Origin: Kordia zhangzhouensis
Lineage (GTDB): Bacteria > Bacteroidota > Bacteroidia > Flavobacteriales > Flavobacteriaceae
Direction: 5' to 3'
Length of the DNA stretch: 64,000 nt
NCBI RefSeq assembly: GCF_001005305.1
Contig: NZ_LBMH01000003.1
Span: 655,724-719,723 of the forward strand
Part shown: positions 1 through 9,538 of the stretch, one piece after another
Numbering within the stretch: position 1 is the stretch's first letter
How the letters are laid out: every line of letters starts with the position of its first letter
The notes under the pieces: generated by a model
Seen by the model: only the letters and a program-made list of their open reading frames with translations
Database searches by the model: none
Told to the model about the DNA's origin: nothing
Position numbers and translations under genes: made by a program

Positions 1-1019
1 TTTTCTCTTGCACCTCCTGGTACTAATACGCCACGCATTCTACTTTTTTGTCCTGCAGTAAACATGTTCATACAAGCATCGTCAGTGTAGTCCATATAAT
101 TCATTGTCATATCAGTAGAACGACAGTGAGTTGTAGGGTAAGAAGGACATCCGTAGTTTGGTCTGTCAGAAGTTGGTGTATCAGAAACAAAATCATCTCT
201 ATTACATCTTCCATCTCCCCAAATATGACGTAAGTTTAAGTAGTGTCCTACTTCGTGAGTTGTAGTTCTACCACCATCAAATGGTGAGGCAACATATCCA
301 GTTGTCCCAAAGAATTGTGGACCAACTACGACTCCATCAGTTGCAGAATTTCCTCCTGGGAATTGAGCATATCCTAAAATTCCTCCACCGATATTACACA
401 CCCAAATATTTAAGTGAGTTGAAGGTGTTACTGGTGGATACGTTGATTTTACTAAATCGTTTGTACCCCAAGAAGTTCTTGAATTTGCATGTCTAAAAAC
501 TCCTGCAAGTGTAAATTGAATTTCAGTATCAGCAGCTACAGGAGCAAATAATGAAGGCGTTTGATTCGCATCATTGTTTGTTCTTCTAAAATCATCATTC
601 AATACAGCCATTTGTGAATTGATCTGTGCATCACTGATATTTTCATTGTTGTTACTATATACTACATGTACATATACAGGGATTGTCACTACACCAAGAT
701 TGTCTGTTGGAGGTTGTGGATCTCCTCCACCATTTCCACCACCGCCATTACCTGGCTTTTTAGCTAACATACGTTGACGATATTTTTTCTCAATATCAAA
801 CATTCTATCTGCAAGATCCGCATCTTTGTCAAGTTGTGCATTCAATCGCTGCATTGTAAAACATCCTCCAGCATTTTTCGTCTCTACATCATCAGTACGT
901 AAGTAGAAATTACTCATATCTACTCCTTGTAAGTCATCATTTGTTGTTGCAGCCTGATCATCGCTACACGATACCATGACCATCGCAAGAGCAGCCATGC
1001 TTAAAAAAATTTTTTTCAT
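1..1019 (-). CDS. M43 family zinc metalloprotease, secreted lipoprotein (3' end beyond window)
   Basis: Reading the minus strand from the ATG at 1019 gives an open frame of 339 codons that runs off the left edge, so the C-terminus is missing. The first residues form a lipoprotein signal peptide ending in a VSC lipobox (Cys18). A Gly-rich spacer near residues 90-100 separates a short N-terminal region from the catalytic domain. The zinc motif HEVGHYLNLRH lies at 255-265, and a Met-turn (MNYMDY, 306-311) follows in the place expected for pappalysin/M43 metzincins. The family contains secreted endopeptidases, often T9SS cargo in Bacteroidota; the part that would carry a sorting domain is outside the window. 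The family call is firm. The substrate is unknown. Confidence 0.9.
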   Translation of the reverse strand, partial: MKKIFLSMAALAMVMVSCSDDQAATTNDDLQGVDMSNFYLRTDDVETKNAGGCFTMQRLNAQLDKDADLADRMFDIEKKYRQRMLAKKPGNGGGGNGGGDPQPPTDNLGVVTIPVYVHVVYSNNNENISDAQINSQMAVLNDDFRRTNNDANQTPSLFAPVAADTEIQFTLAGVFRHANSRTSWGTNDLVKSTYPPVTPSTHLNIWVCNIGGGILGYAQFPGGNSATDGVVVGPQFFGTTGYVASPFDGGRTTTHEVGHYLNLRHIWGDGRCNRDDFVSDTPTSDRPNYGCPSYPTTHCRSTDMTMNYMDYTDDACMNMFTAGQKSRMRGVLVPGGARE

Positions 1020-1062
1020 AATTTTCTTAATTTAAGTTTTTTGGGTTAATAAAAAAATCTGT

Positions 1063-1096
1063 CAAATGTATTTATTTTTGTTAAAAATTTAACAAA
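1063..1096 (-). promoter_or_regulatory. Bacteroidota-type promoter of the M43 protease
   Basis: On the minus strand, TACATTTG (1070-1063) fits the Bacteroidota -7 consensus TAnnTTTG exactly. A TTTG element (1096-1093) lies 22 bases upstream as the -33 box. The -7 box ends 43 bases before the ATG. The match is visible; activity is inferred. Confidence 0.55.
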
Positions 1097-1230
1097 TTCA
1101 CTACATTTTTAGATAAATAGCACGATATCAATAATTTTTATGTAAACAAATCATAAAATGTTAATTTTACTCGCAAGTGAAAAATACTAATGCAATCGAT
1201 AAACTGCATTTATTTTTTTTATGAATGCGC

Positions 1231-1263
1231 AAAAAAAAAGAATCGACCAATGGCACGATTCTT
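1231..1263 (-). terminator. Rho-independent terminator downstream of sufS
   Basis: A perfect 8-bp inverted repeat (AAGAATCG / CGATTCTT, 1238-1245 and 1256-1263) has a 10-base loop. On the minus strand it runs into a long T tract. It lies about 30 bases after the sufS stop codon, where its terminator is expected. Confidence 0.8.
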
Positions 1264-1290
1264 TAGATAAGTAGTTTTTTTAGTTCGTTT

Positions 1291-2502
1291 TTACGAAAGC
1301 ATCATTTTGGCTTTCTTAATAGCTTCAATAAATACATCTATTTCTTCTTTGGTATTATAAAAAGAAAATGAAGCTCTCACTGTTCCAGGAATTTTATAAA
1401 AATCCATAATAGGTTGTGCACAATGATGTCCTGTTCGGACAGCGATTCCTAGTTTATCTACAATTGTTCCGATATCGTAAGGATGAATATTGTTTATATT
1501 GAATGAGATAACAGCCGTTTTTTTACCAGTACCATATATGGTTACATCGCCTATTGCAAGCAATTTTTTTGTAGCATATTGAAGTAATTCTTCTTCATAT
1601 GCAGCAATCTTTTCAAAACCAATTCCATTCATATAGTCAAGTGCCGCACCAAATGCTATGACTCCGCAAATATTTGGAGTTCCTGCCTCAAATTTATGAG
1701 GTAACCCTGCGTAAGTAGTCTTTTCAAAGGTTACTTGATCAATCATTTCTCCACCGCCGCGATATGGAGGTAATTTTAGCAACCATTCTTCTTTTCCATA
1801 CAAAACACCTACACCTGTTGGTCCGCATATTTTATGAGCTGAAGCCACATAAAAATCAACGTTTAATGCTTGTACATCTGCTTTTATATGTGGGGAAGCT
1901 TGCGCTCCATCAATCAAAACAGCAGCTCCAACTTCATGTGCTTTTTCAATGATGAATTCGATTGGATTGATTACTCCTAATGCATTTGACACGTGGTTAC
2001 AAAATACAATTTTAGTCTTTTCAGTAAGCAGTGACGTATACGACTCCATATCAAGCTGCCCATTTTCAAACATAGGGATTACTCTTAGTATTGCACCTGT
2101 GCGTTCACATAACATTTGCCATGGCACTATATTCGAGTGATGTTCTAAAGCAGAAACTATAATTTCATCATTTTTTTTGAGCAACGAAGTAAATCCGTTA
2201 GCTACCATATTGATACTATCAGTTGTTCCTGAGGTAAGAATCATTTCGTACGGCTTTGCAGCGTTGAAATGTTGTTGAATTTTTATACGTGCTTCTTCAT
2301 AAGCATCGGTTGCTTCTTGACTTAGTGTATGCACACCACGATGAATATTCGCATTGTAATGCGAATAATAATTTACAATACAATCAATTACCTGTTGTGG
2401 TGTTTGCGAAGTTGCCGCATTGTCAAAATATATTAATGGTTTTCCGTTTACTTGTCGTTCTAAAATCGGAAAGTCCTTACGTATCTTTTGAATGTCTAAC
2501 AT
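1291..2502 (-). CDS. sufS: cysteine desulfurase SufS
   Basis: This PLP-dependent class V aminotransferase-fold enzyme takes sulfur from L-cysteine and passes it to the SUF iron-sulfur assembly machinery. The 403-residue protein has full family length. The PLP lysine is K224 in SAHKICGPTGVG. The cofactor Asp lies in LIDGAQ (about 198), and a His pair sits at 121-122 (ALEHH). The persulfide-carrying Cys is C361 in RTGHHCAQP, the short group II (SufS/CsdA) form. No other suf gene is next to it. A SufE partner and the rest of the pathway must be elsewhere. The gene has its own promoter candidate and terminator, so it is probably monocistronic. Confidence 0.93.
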   Translation of the reverse strand: MLDIQKIRKDFPILERQVNGKPLIYFDNAATSQTPQQVIDCIVNYYSHYNANIHRGVHTLSQEATDAYEEARIKIQQHFNAAKPYEMILTSGTTDSINMVANGFTSLLKKNDEIIVSALEHHSNIVPWQMLCERTGAILRVIPMFENGQLDMESYTSLLTEKTKIVFCNHVSNALGVINPIEFIIEKAHEVGAAVLIDGAQASPHIKADVQALNVDFYVASAHKICGPTGVGVLYGKEEWLLKLPPYRGGGEMIDQVTFEKTTYAGLPHKFEAGTPNICGVIAFGAALDYMNGIGFEKIAAYEEELLQYATKKLLAIGDVTIYGTGKKTAVISFNINNIHPYDIGTIVDKLGIAVRTGHHCAQPIMDFYKIPGTVRASFSFYNTKEEIDVFIEAIKKAKMMLS

Positions 2503-2521
2503 GTTTTCTTTTTCTAAGCTA

Positions 2522-2529
2522 CAAAGGTA
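2522..2529 (-). promoter_or_regulatory. putative -7 box of sufS
   Basis: On the minus strand the bases read TACCTTTG, an exact TAnnTTTG match, 19 bases before the sufS ATG. I see no clear TTTG at the right distance upstream, so only the -7 element is proposed. Confidence 0.45.
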
Positions 2530-2756
2530 CTAACTATTCTTATAAACCTTTATCACTTTTGTAAGGAAATCAGTTGTAGCTGTAACAGTTAAGCATAGAT
2601 TTTTTTATGTAGTTTATCGAGTTTTTGAGGTTTCCTTTTTTTACATTTACTTGTTGAATCTTCTTTTTTTCGATCTTTACTAGAGATAGCAATTATGCAC
2701 TAAGCTTGATTTACTATTTGAAAAATAGTATTTTTCCCAAACCAAAAGCGATTATA

Positions 2757-5231
2757 ATGGCCCAAACAAAATCATCTACGACCAAAACATCTACAAACGC
2801 AGCTATTGCTAATCAACTTATCATCGCACAACTTTTTTGCATATTGTATCTTGCTGTAAGTTTTGTACCATTGTTTGGCGCTGTAGATTACGATGCGGTT
2901 CAATGGCTGTATTTTTCTATATTGAATATCGCTTATTTGGTGTTTTTATGGAAGCATCGAGACTTTTTTCAACCTTTCAGTTTACCCCAAAAACCCAAAA
3001 TTTATTTAGCTTTTTTAGTTGGTTTTTTTACAATGGGTTGTTTGTCTATAATCACGGCAATCAATGTTAGTGAGAGCCTTGTGCATTTATCACGTTTTGT
3101 TAATGTAATTATTACGTTTTACTCTTTATATCTTTTTGTTAGAAAGAGTCCGAAACTGTTTTTTTATCTACTCTGTAAAGTATCACTATTTGTTATCTTA
3201 TATCAAAGTTGGTATGCTCTTGATTATTTTATAGGAAATTCACATATTGCTCGATCAGCAGAATTTGTGTCTAACTTTAGACATCCTTTTTCTAGTATAA
3301 ATATTTATACCGCATTTATTGTCATACAGATTCCTTTGGCAATTTATGGACTTGTTTATTTTTCAAAAATTTGGAAATACATTTCTGGGATTTCCTTATT
3401 CTCAGGAAGTTTAGCGTTGTTTTTGGCCGGTTCGCGAACTGCAATTGTATCCTTGACCATTATTTATGGAGTTAGTATTCTTTTTGCTATTTATGGAATA
3501 GTAAAACGTTCTGCTTATCAAAAAACAATAAAAGAAACCATTATTCTTGTTGCCATTCCTTTAACAGTACTCCTTTTAGGAATAAACATTAACAAAATTG
3601 ATAAAAAGTCCATGAATTCAATCAGTACCGTATTGAATCCAAAAAATATTGACTTTTATGATGGAAGAAACGTACTTTCAACTTTATCAGACCATCAAAA
3701 ACCTACAGATGTTCATATTGAGCTGCCATCTCGAATAAGTTCTGGTCGTTTTTCTTTATGGCAACTTGCGTATACTAATTTTAAGAAAAATCCGCTTTTG
3801 GGAGTTGGATACGGAAACTTTAAAGCTCTTGAAAAGAAAGAACATTACGCTAACTACACGCATAATAAAGGAACATTTGCAAATCCGCGTCGAGCACATA
3901 ATGATTTTGTTGAAAAACTCGCAGAAACTGGAATTGTTGGGTTCTTATTATATATAACTCTTTTTATAGTACCTTTTATTTGGTTTGTAAAATTGATGAG
4001 ACGTGATGGTGATTATCAAAAACAGTTTTTATATCTCTGTATCTTTTTAGTCGCAACAGCTTACACTATCGATGCCTTATTAAACTTTCCATTAGAACGC
4101 CCACCAATACAATTGTTCTTTATTTTGGCAGTAATTTTTATCTTGACTTTCTCCACAAAAGACTCAAACGAACAATCTACTTCTATTCCCCAAAAAACAC
4201 ATTTCATTATATATGGTATTGCATTATTGATGACTTCTGCAAGTATTGCTTCAAACTATTTGGTATTAAAATCGTATCAATTACAAAGAGAATTACGCAC
4301 AGATTTATCTGGAAAAACTTTGTTTAGTGATGAACCACTTAAAAATAATTATGCAAACATTCAAAAAAGATGGATTAATTATCCACAATTGAGTCACGTT
4401 GGTACTGCCAATAAAGTATATTTAGCTAACTATGCAATTAAAGCCAAAAAATATGATGAAGCACTACAAATTTTAAATGAAATCAAATCATATAATGGTG
4501 ATGCACATTTAGTGAAAGCCTTTAAAGCAGAGATTTTTTTGAATGTAAAAGATGATTTAGATAGTGCTAAATATTATGCAGAAGAAGTATTTGACGAATA
4601 TCCGGCATTCAAAGCCAATTACACTATTTTGAAAAACATCTACCGTGCTCAAAAAGATACGGTCAATTTATGGAGAGTAATGAATCGCTACACAACTAAA
4701 AACTATCGAGATGTAAATGGTTGGATTGCGAAAGCTACTATGGTTTATGAGTTTACTAAAGATACGTTACGAATGCAAAAAATTTTGGATACTGGACTCG
4801 CATACAACTCGTATAGTAAAAAAATTCTCGACACAAAGAAAGATATTTCAAAAAGGCTTAGTTTTAAATCCTACTTAAGTAAAAAAGAGGTAAAAGCCAA
4901 GCACCAAGAGGCATATGATTTCTTCGTGAAACAACAATATGAACAAGCTCGTCATATTTTTGAAGAAATTTTAGAAACCAATCCTAAAGATTATTTATCT
5001 ATTCAAAATATCGGGATTATTGATTTGATTCAGAAAAACTACGCAGAAGCTATTAAAAAATTGTCTATTGTAATTAATGCAAGTGCATTCTCTGATGGAA
5101 AAGCTGAATACAGTCGCGGATATTGTTACGAACAACTTGGACAAATAGAAAAGGCTAAAGTTGATTATAGAAAAAGTAGGGCAAAAAAATATCCGCAAGC
5201 AATGGCTCTTCCTGAGTCAAAATTAGAATAG
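2757..5231 (+). CDS. O-antigen ligase family membrane protein with C-terminal TPR repeats
   Basis: The protein has about 824 residues from the ATG (MAQTKSS). A TTG 51 bases upstream is in frame but less likely to be the start. The first ~480 residues hold many hydrophobic segments typical of Wzy_C/WaaL-type polymerases and ligases, with a large periplasmic loop after the middle. In that loop, GVGYGNF and RAHNDFVEKLAETG fit the conserved ligase region. The C-terminal ~270 residues are soluble and look like TPR helices (YAEAIKKLSIVINASA; AEYSRGYCYEQLGQIEKA). Family members join O-antigen or related polysaccharide to an acceptor, or polymerise it, at the outer face of the inner membrane. The TPR extension is common in Bacteroidota. 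The exact substrate is unknown, and no other polysaccharide genes are adjacent. Confidence 0.8.
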   Translation: MAQTKSSTTKTSTNAAIANQLIIAQLFCILYLAVSFVPLFGAVDYDAVQWLYFSILNIAYLVFLWKHRDFFQPFSLPQKPKIYLAFLVGFFTMGCLSIITAINVSESLVHLSRFVNVIITFYSLYLFVRKSPKLFFYLLCKVSLFVILYQSWYALDYFIGNSHIARSAEFVSNFRHPFSSINIYTAFIVIQIPLAIYGLVYFSKIWKYISGISLFSGSLALFLAGSRTAIVSLTIIYGVSILFAIYGIVKRSAYQKTIKETIILVAIPLTVLLLGININKIDKKSMNSISTVLNPKNIDFYDGRNVLSTLSDHQKPTDVHIELPSRISSGRFSLWQLAYTNFKKNPLLGVGYGNFKALEKKEHYANYTHNKGTFANPRRAHNDFVEKLAETGIVGFLLYITLFIVPFIWFVKLMRRDGDYQKQFLYLCIFLVATAYTIDALLNFPLERPPIQLFFILAVIFILTFSTKDSNEQSTSIPQKTHFIIYGIALLMTSASIASNYLVLKSYQLQRELRTDLSGKTLFSDEPLKNNYANIQKRWINYPQLSHVGTANKVYLANYAIKAKKYDEALQILNEIKSYNGDAHLVKAFKAEIFLNVKDDLDSAKYYAEEVFDEYPAFKANYTILKNIYRAQKDTVNLWRVMNRYTTKNYRDVNGWIAKATMVYEFTKDTLRMQKILDTGLAYNSYSKKILDTKKDISKRLSFKSYLSKKEVKAKHQEAYDFFVKQQYEQARHIFEEILETNPKDYLSIQNIGIIDLIQKNYAEAIKKLSIVINASAFSDGKAEYSRGYCYEQLGQIEKAKVDYRKSRAKKYPQAMALPESKLE

Positions 5232-5533
5232 TTTCTTTTTCTTTTTTGGACAGCACTATTTTGTTGGCACTTCAAAAAACATTTTTTCTTATCTTATTGT
5301 TTGAGGTATTGCTAACAATTGTCCTTTTTATACAAACATTATACGTATTTTTTTTGCGTTGACACAAAAAAGAGTACTTCACTTTTTTCCTTTGTCTACG
5401 AATTGTCTACGAAAAAAAACGCGTGCTTGTAAAATGTGTATAAATGGTATACGCCTTAGCGCTATCTTCTATTGTTTGTATGCGTAATTTTAACATGCTT
5501 TAAACTAACCAACCAATACCATATTGTTACATC
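5232..5533 (+). other. intergenic region upstream of the eCIS locus
   Basis: This 302-base gap precedes the 28-kb eCIS gene run and probably holds its promoter. I found no exact TAnnTTTG box with a TTG at proper spacing. The only distinct element is a tandem direct repeat of 11 bases, TTGTCTACGAA, at 5392-5402 and 5403-5413. No ORF or strong hairpin was seen. Confidence 0.5.
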
Positions 5534-6112
5534 ATGATTGAAAAAGCATTACAATTCACGGGAAAAGCGCTCAACCAATTTGTCAAAAAAAAATTTGGCT
5601 TGGATGAAGACATCGTGAAAATCAATGCCATAATTGATCAAAATGGTGTTGTTCCACTAGAGAATCAAAATAAAATCATTCTCTCTTTAATTCATGTTGA
5701 GCAAGATACTACTACTCAATTTTATAATAGGAATCGACAATTAGAAAGTGGCACATACGTCAAAACTCCGCCAAGTCACCGCTACAATTTATTCACACTT
5801 ATCACACCTAATTTTGAGGCTTATACTGAAGCTTTAAAGTTTTTGGATGCTTCTATTCAGTTTTTCCAGATTAATCCACTAATTGATGCTACTAAAAATG
5901 GAGAAATTCCTCCAGAGTTAGGGAAATTGGAATATGAATTTCAAAAAGGTGAGAACTATATGCAAATGCAAAATTTGTGGACTGCTCTCGGAGCTAAATA
6001 CCAACCATCGGTCATTTATAAGATTCGTTTAGTAACAATTGTATCCAATGAAATTGAAGGATTTGAAACAGCTGTAACAAATATTAACTCAAAAACCAAT
6101 GTAAAATCATGA
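5534..6112 (+). CDS. eCIS cap protein, DUF4255 family (Pvc16/Afp16-like)
   Basis: The 192-residue protein starts with a helical segment (MIEKALQFTGKALNQFVKKK), then PSHRYNLFTLITPNFEAYTEALKFLD. This is the typical DUF4255 (Pvc16 N-terminal) layout. Pvc16, Afp16 and AlgoCIS Alg16 cap the distal end of the sheath-tube and stop its elongation. It is the first gene of the locus and overlaps the next gene by 4 bases (ATGA), so translation is probably coupled. The family call rests on recognised sequence pattern plus the rest of the locus. Length is near the usual ~180-200 residues for this domain in Bacteroidota eCIS. Confidence 0.82.
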   Translation: MIEKALQFTGKALNQFVKKKFGLDEDIVKINAIIDQNGVVPLENQNKIILSLIHVEQDTTTQFYNRNRQLESGTYVKTPPSHRYNLFTLITPNFEAYTEALKFLDASIQFFQINPLIDATKNGEIPPELGKLEYEFQKGENYMQMQNLWTALGAKYQPSVIYKIRLVTIVSNEIEGFETAVTNINSKTNVKS

Positions 6113-6924
6113 ATACAACCTATACATCAATGTTCAGGGTACATATCACTCACTCCTACTATGCTTCAAATGTATGTGAGTGTTTTAAGTATGAAGCTCA
6201 CCCACAAACACAAGCATTGATGCAAAAATATGGAATTGTACTTCATATAATGAATAGTGGTTTTGAACTATTTGCAGCCACCAATCAAACCATAGAAACT
6301 TTCTTAACATACATTTCTCAGGTTTCAAATCAAACCTCATTCGATTTTTGGGCTACCACAACTACACAAAACTTTTACAACTTTACAAAAGTTCCCTACA
6401 ATATGCTTGGAACTTTAACCTATTCAAGTGCCAATATTGGAAATGAAAGTAGTGATGGTATTTTTCTCTTAGAAAATTTTGAAGCGAATTCTTCTGCTGA
6501 AAAAGCAATGACTGTATCAATACAATTTCAGGATGTAATTTCACTTCAAAAAGAGAATCAAATTTTACAATTCAATATACAATTGGAGGCGCGTAGCACT
6601 CAATGGAATTATTTTATTATTCAAAATTCAGATCAATCCTATCAAGAACTGTCAATTCAAAGTAAGGATCGTTCAATTCATTTTTCAAAACCTCAACAAA
6701 CTACTTTGCAAAATGGTCAAAAAGCCGTCTGTTTTTCTTCTGAAGAAACTAAGATTCCGCTTCACGACACTATTATCAATCCATTAGACCTTATTAATAC
6801 AAAAAAAACAGCATCGGGCAAACGTAACGAAATTATTATCAAAGGATTGCCCATTCCCAATCCGGAGAATTTACAAATACAAAACGATCACACAATAGCA
6901 TCTGTAGCATATGTATATATCTAA
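6109..6924 (+). CDS. unassigned eCIS protein, possible second cap or cap-adaptor subunit
   Basis: I do not recognise a domain in this 271-residue protein. It has no signal peptide or membrane segment and reads as a soluble beta-rich protein (many Thr, Ser, Asn and Gln). It overlaps the DUF4255 gene by 4 bases and comes directly before the sheath gene. In AlgoCIS a second distal-end protein, the cap adaptor, works with the DUF4255 cap. The position suggests the same job here, but that is inference from gene order, not from sequence identity. Structure prediction against the AlgoCIS distal-end proteins would decide it. Confidence 0.45.
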   Translation: MNTTYTSMFRVHITHSYYASNVCECFKYEAHPQTQALMQKYGIVLHIMNSGFELFAATNQTIETFLTYISQVSNQTSFDFWATTTTQNFYNFTKVPYNMLGTLTYSSANIGNESSDGIFLLENFEANSSAEKAMTVSIQFQDVISLQKENQILQFNIQLEARSTQWNYFIIQNSDQSYQELSIQSKDRSIHFSKPQQTTLQNGQKAVCFSSEETKIPLHDTIINPLDLINTKKTASGKRNEIIIKGLPIPNPENLQIQNDHTIASVAYVYI

Positions 6925-6976
6925 GATGCCTTATTCAACAATTATAACAATTAACACGAACTAATAACTATGTTTT

Positions 6977-8557
6977 ATGAATTTATCAACCATTAAATCT
7001 CCAGGGGTTTATATCAACGAAATAAATGGTTTCGGTAATTCAGTTGTTCCTGTAGCAACTGCTGTACCCGCCTTTATTGGGTATACACCACAAGCCATGT
7101 ACGAAGGAAAATCATACACCAACGTACCAACGAAGGTATCTTCGTTTGCTGACTTTCAAGCCATCTTTATGTTACCTAACCCGTCACCTCCTGCAGATCC
7201 TGCAAAACAATACAGTCCACAATATTATTTAGTAGCACAAAAAAGCTTACCTGAAAAAGGTGATTATGTATTGATTGACGGAACTTATTATTCTATTGTC
7301 CCTGATCCAAACACCATTTACTACATGTACAATAGCATTCGTTTATTTTACGAAAATGGTGGAGGCGATGCGTATATTGTTTCAGTAGGAACATACGGGC
7401 CGCAATCAGGAAAACCAATGACACCAGGCGACCAAATTGTCAATCCAAATGTACAGCTTAATGACCTTTCTAATGGACTGGCTTTATTAAAAAATGAGCA
7501 AGAACCAACCATGTACATTTGTCCGGAAGCAACCTTGCTTTCTGTTGAAAACAACGGAACATTGATGCAGGAAATGTTATTACAAAGTGAAGACATGCAA
7601 ACCTCTGTGTGTATTTTTGATATTATTGGCGGAAGGAATCCTGACCCAATCATGTATACAAACGATATTGAAACGTTTCGTAACAATACAGGAGCCAATG
7701 GTTTGAATTATGGTGCTGCTTATTATCCTTTTGTGGGTACTACAATCATGCAAACTTCTGACTTGGATTACACCAATCTTTTTGGAGGTGATTTAAAACA
7801 ATTACAACCGTTATTAAGTCCAGCAGACAATCCTAATTCTACAGTAGAAACAATTATTGGAAATATTGAAAATCCTTCTGGAACTCCGCTAACTGTTAGC
7901 CAATATAACAACTCACTTATTGCAGCAAGTAAAACCTACAGTACCATCATTAATCATGTATTAAACGATGCAAATATGTTGCCTCCGAGTGGTGGAATGG
8001 CTGGAGTTATCACAGTAACCGATAATGAGGTTGGTCCTTGGCAAGCACCTGCAAATACTTCAATGGTAGGAGCCGCTTCGTTGCCAATTAAATTGTCCGA
8101 ATCTCAGCAAGCAGATCTCAATGTTGATGCAGTTTCAGGAAAATCGATCAATGCTATCCGTTTTTTCAATGGCCTTGGAATTTTGATATGGGGAGCAAGA
8201 ACTTTAGACGGTAATAGTCAAGATTGGCGCTATCTTTCGGTACGTAGAACTATGATTTTCCTTGAACAATCGTGTAAACTTGCTGCTCAAGCATATGTAT
8301 TTGCACCAAACGATAAAAACACTTGGGAAGCTGTAAAATCTATGATTGGTAGTTTCTTAACAAGTGTGTGGAAAGAAGGTGGATTGCAAGGTGCAACTGC
8401 AGCTAGTGCATTTTCTGTAGATTGCGGTTTAGGTACTACTATGACTTCAGACGATATTTTGAATGGATTTATGAACGTAACCGTTAAAGTTGCGGTTGTA
8501 CGTCCTGCAGAATTTATTGTACTGACATTCCAACAACAGCAAGCAACCTCAAGCTAA
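6977..8557 (+). CDS. contractile sheath protein (phage tail sheath family)
   Basis: The 526-residue protein begins STIKSPGVYINEI and continues with VPAFIGYT, the hallmark N-terminus of phage-tail-sheath/eCIS sheath subunits. The C-terminal domain contains INAIRFFNGLGILIWGAR, YLSVRRTMIFLEQS, and late IVLTFQQ, all typical of the conserved sheath core. Sheath subunits form the outer helical tube whose contraction drives the inner tube into a target. PVC and Afp carry three sheath genes (Pvc2-4); this locus has only one, as in several Bacteroidota systems. It is followed by the two tube genes in the usual order. Confidence 0.92.
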   Translation: MNLSTIKSPGVYINEINGFGNSVVPVATAVPAFIGYTPQAMYEGKSYTNVPTKVSSFADFQAIFMLPNPSPPADPAKQYSPQYYLVAQKSLPEKGDYVLIDGTYYSIVPDPNTIYYMYNSIRLFYENGGGDAYIVSVGTYGPQSGKPMTPGDQIVNPNVQLNDLSNGLALLKNEQEPTMYICPEATLLSVENNGTLMQEMLLQSEDMQTSVCIFDIIGGRNPDPIMYTNDIETFRNNTGANGLNYGAAYYPFVGTTIMQTSDLDYTNLFGGDLKQLQPLLSPADNPNSTVETIIGNIENPSGTPLTVSQYNNSLIAASKTYSTIINHVLNDANMLPPSGGMAGVITVTDNEVGPWQAPANTSMVGAASLPIKLSESQQADLNVDAVSGKSINAIRFFNGLGILIWGARTLDGNSQDWRYLSVRRTMIFLEQSCKLAAQAYVFAPNDKNTWEAVKSMIGSFLTSVWKEGGLQGATAASAFSVDCGLGTTMTSDDILNGFMNVTVKVAVVRPAEFIVLTFQQQQATSS

Positions 8558-8615
8558 TCGAATTTAATAAATTAAATCATTCAAAAAATAAATTAACATT
8601 TAAAAACATATTATT

Positions 8616-9077
8616 ATGGCAGATGATGGAAGTAAAGAAGGCTCAACATGGCCCATGCCAAAGTTCCGATTTGAAGTAGACTTAGGAACTGAGTTAAAAG
8701 GAGTCGCATTTCAAGAAGTTTCTGGAATGGACGTAGAAAACCAAATCATTGAATATCGCAAAAGTAACAGCACGTTGTTTTCAACTGAGAAAATGCCCGG
8801 CATAGTCAAATATGGAAACGTAACCATGAAACGAGGCGTTTTTGTAAATGATAACACATTTTGGAACTGGCATGCTGAAATTTCAATGAATACAATCAAA
8901 CGTAGAACTGTTCTCATCAAATTATTAGATGAATCTGGAAAAGTAACCATGCAATGGCAACTTAATAATGCGTGGCCAACCAAAATTACGAGTACCGATT
9001 TAAAGTCTGATGGAAATGAAGTTGCGATTGACACTTTAGAAATTGCTCATGAACAGCTAATTATTACGAATGGATAG
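8616..9077 (+). CDS. inner tube protein (T4 gp19-like, Pvc1-like)
   Basis: This 153-residue protein of the phage T4 gp19 / conserved hypothetical phage tail family carries FRFEVDLGTELKGVAFQEVSG, VENQIIEYRKS and MKRGVFVNDNTFWNW. These are the typical tube core strands and loop. The C-terminal WQLNNAWPTKIT...LEIAHEQL pattern is the standard ending of the fold. Tube subunits stack as hexameric rings inside the sheath and form the lumen that can hold cargo. It overlaps the next tube gene by 8 bases. Confidence 0.9.
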   Translation: MADDGSKEGSTWPMPKFRFEVDLGTELKGVAFQEVSGMDVENQIIEYRKSNSTLFSTEKMPGIVKYGNVTMKRGVFVNDNTFWNWHAEISMNTIKRRTVLIKLLDESGKVTMQWQLNNAWPTKITSTDLKSDGNEVAIDTLEIAHEQLIITNG

Positions 9078-9519
9078 TAGTTCTACATATCCTGTTGGTT
9101 TTTACTTTTCACTTTCGTTTGAAGGTGAAGATGCAGCTTTTAAAGAAGTATCGGGCATCAGTAAAGAACTTGGTGTCGAAGAAGTTGCTGGTGGTGGAGA
9201 AAATCGGTTCAAATATCGATTACCAACTGTTAGCACAAGTAAAAATCTAGTACTCAAAAGAGCTATTGTACCAACAGGATCAAAACTAATTTCGTGGTGC
9301 GCTGACACGCTAGATAACGGTTTGGCAACAGCTATCCAAACACAAGATGTTTCTGTAGATCTTTTAGATAATGAGGGCAAAACACTAATGAAATGGACAT
9401 TTTACAATGCATATCCCGTAAGTTATGCAGTTTCTGACCTAAAATCTCAGGAAAGTGAAATTCTCATTGAAACCATTGAACTCGCTTATAATTATTTTAA
9501 TATTTCATCTACATCTTGA
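9070..9519 (+). CDS. second tube protein / tube initiator (gp19-like, Pvc5-like)
   Basis: This 149-residue paralogue of the preceding tube protein shows the same fold signature: YFSLSFEGEDAAFKEVSGIS, VLKRAIVPTGSKLISW, and MKWTFYNAYPVSYAVSDLKSQ followed by LAYNYF. In PVC and AlgoCIS, divergent gp19-like copies form the first tube rings on the baseplate. This copy, closest to the baseplate genes, is the likely initiator. The shared fold is visible by comparison with its neighbour; the split into main tube and initiator is inferred from gene order. Confidence 0.85.
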   Translation: MDSSSTYPVGFYFSLSFEGEDAAFKEVSGISKELGVEEVAGGGENRFKYRLPTVSTSKNLVLKRAIVPTGSKLISWCADTLDNGLATAIQTQDVSVDLLDNEGKTLMKWTFYNAYPVSYAVSDLKSQESEILIETIELAYNYFNISSTS

Positions 9520-9538
9520 TTAAAACAAGCAACAAATC

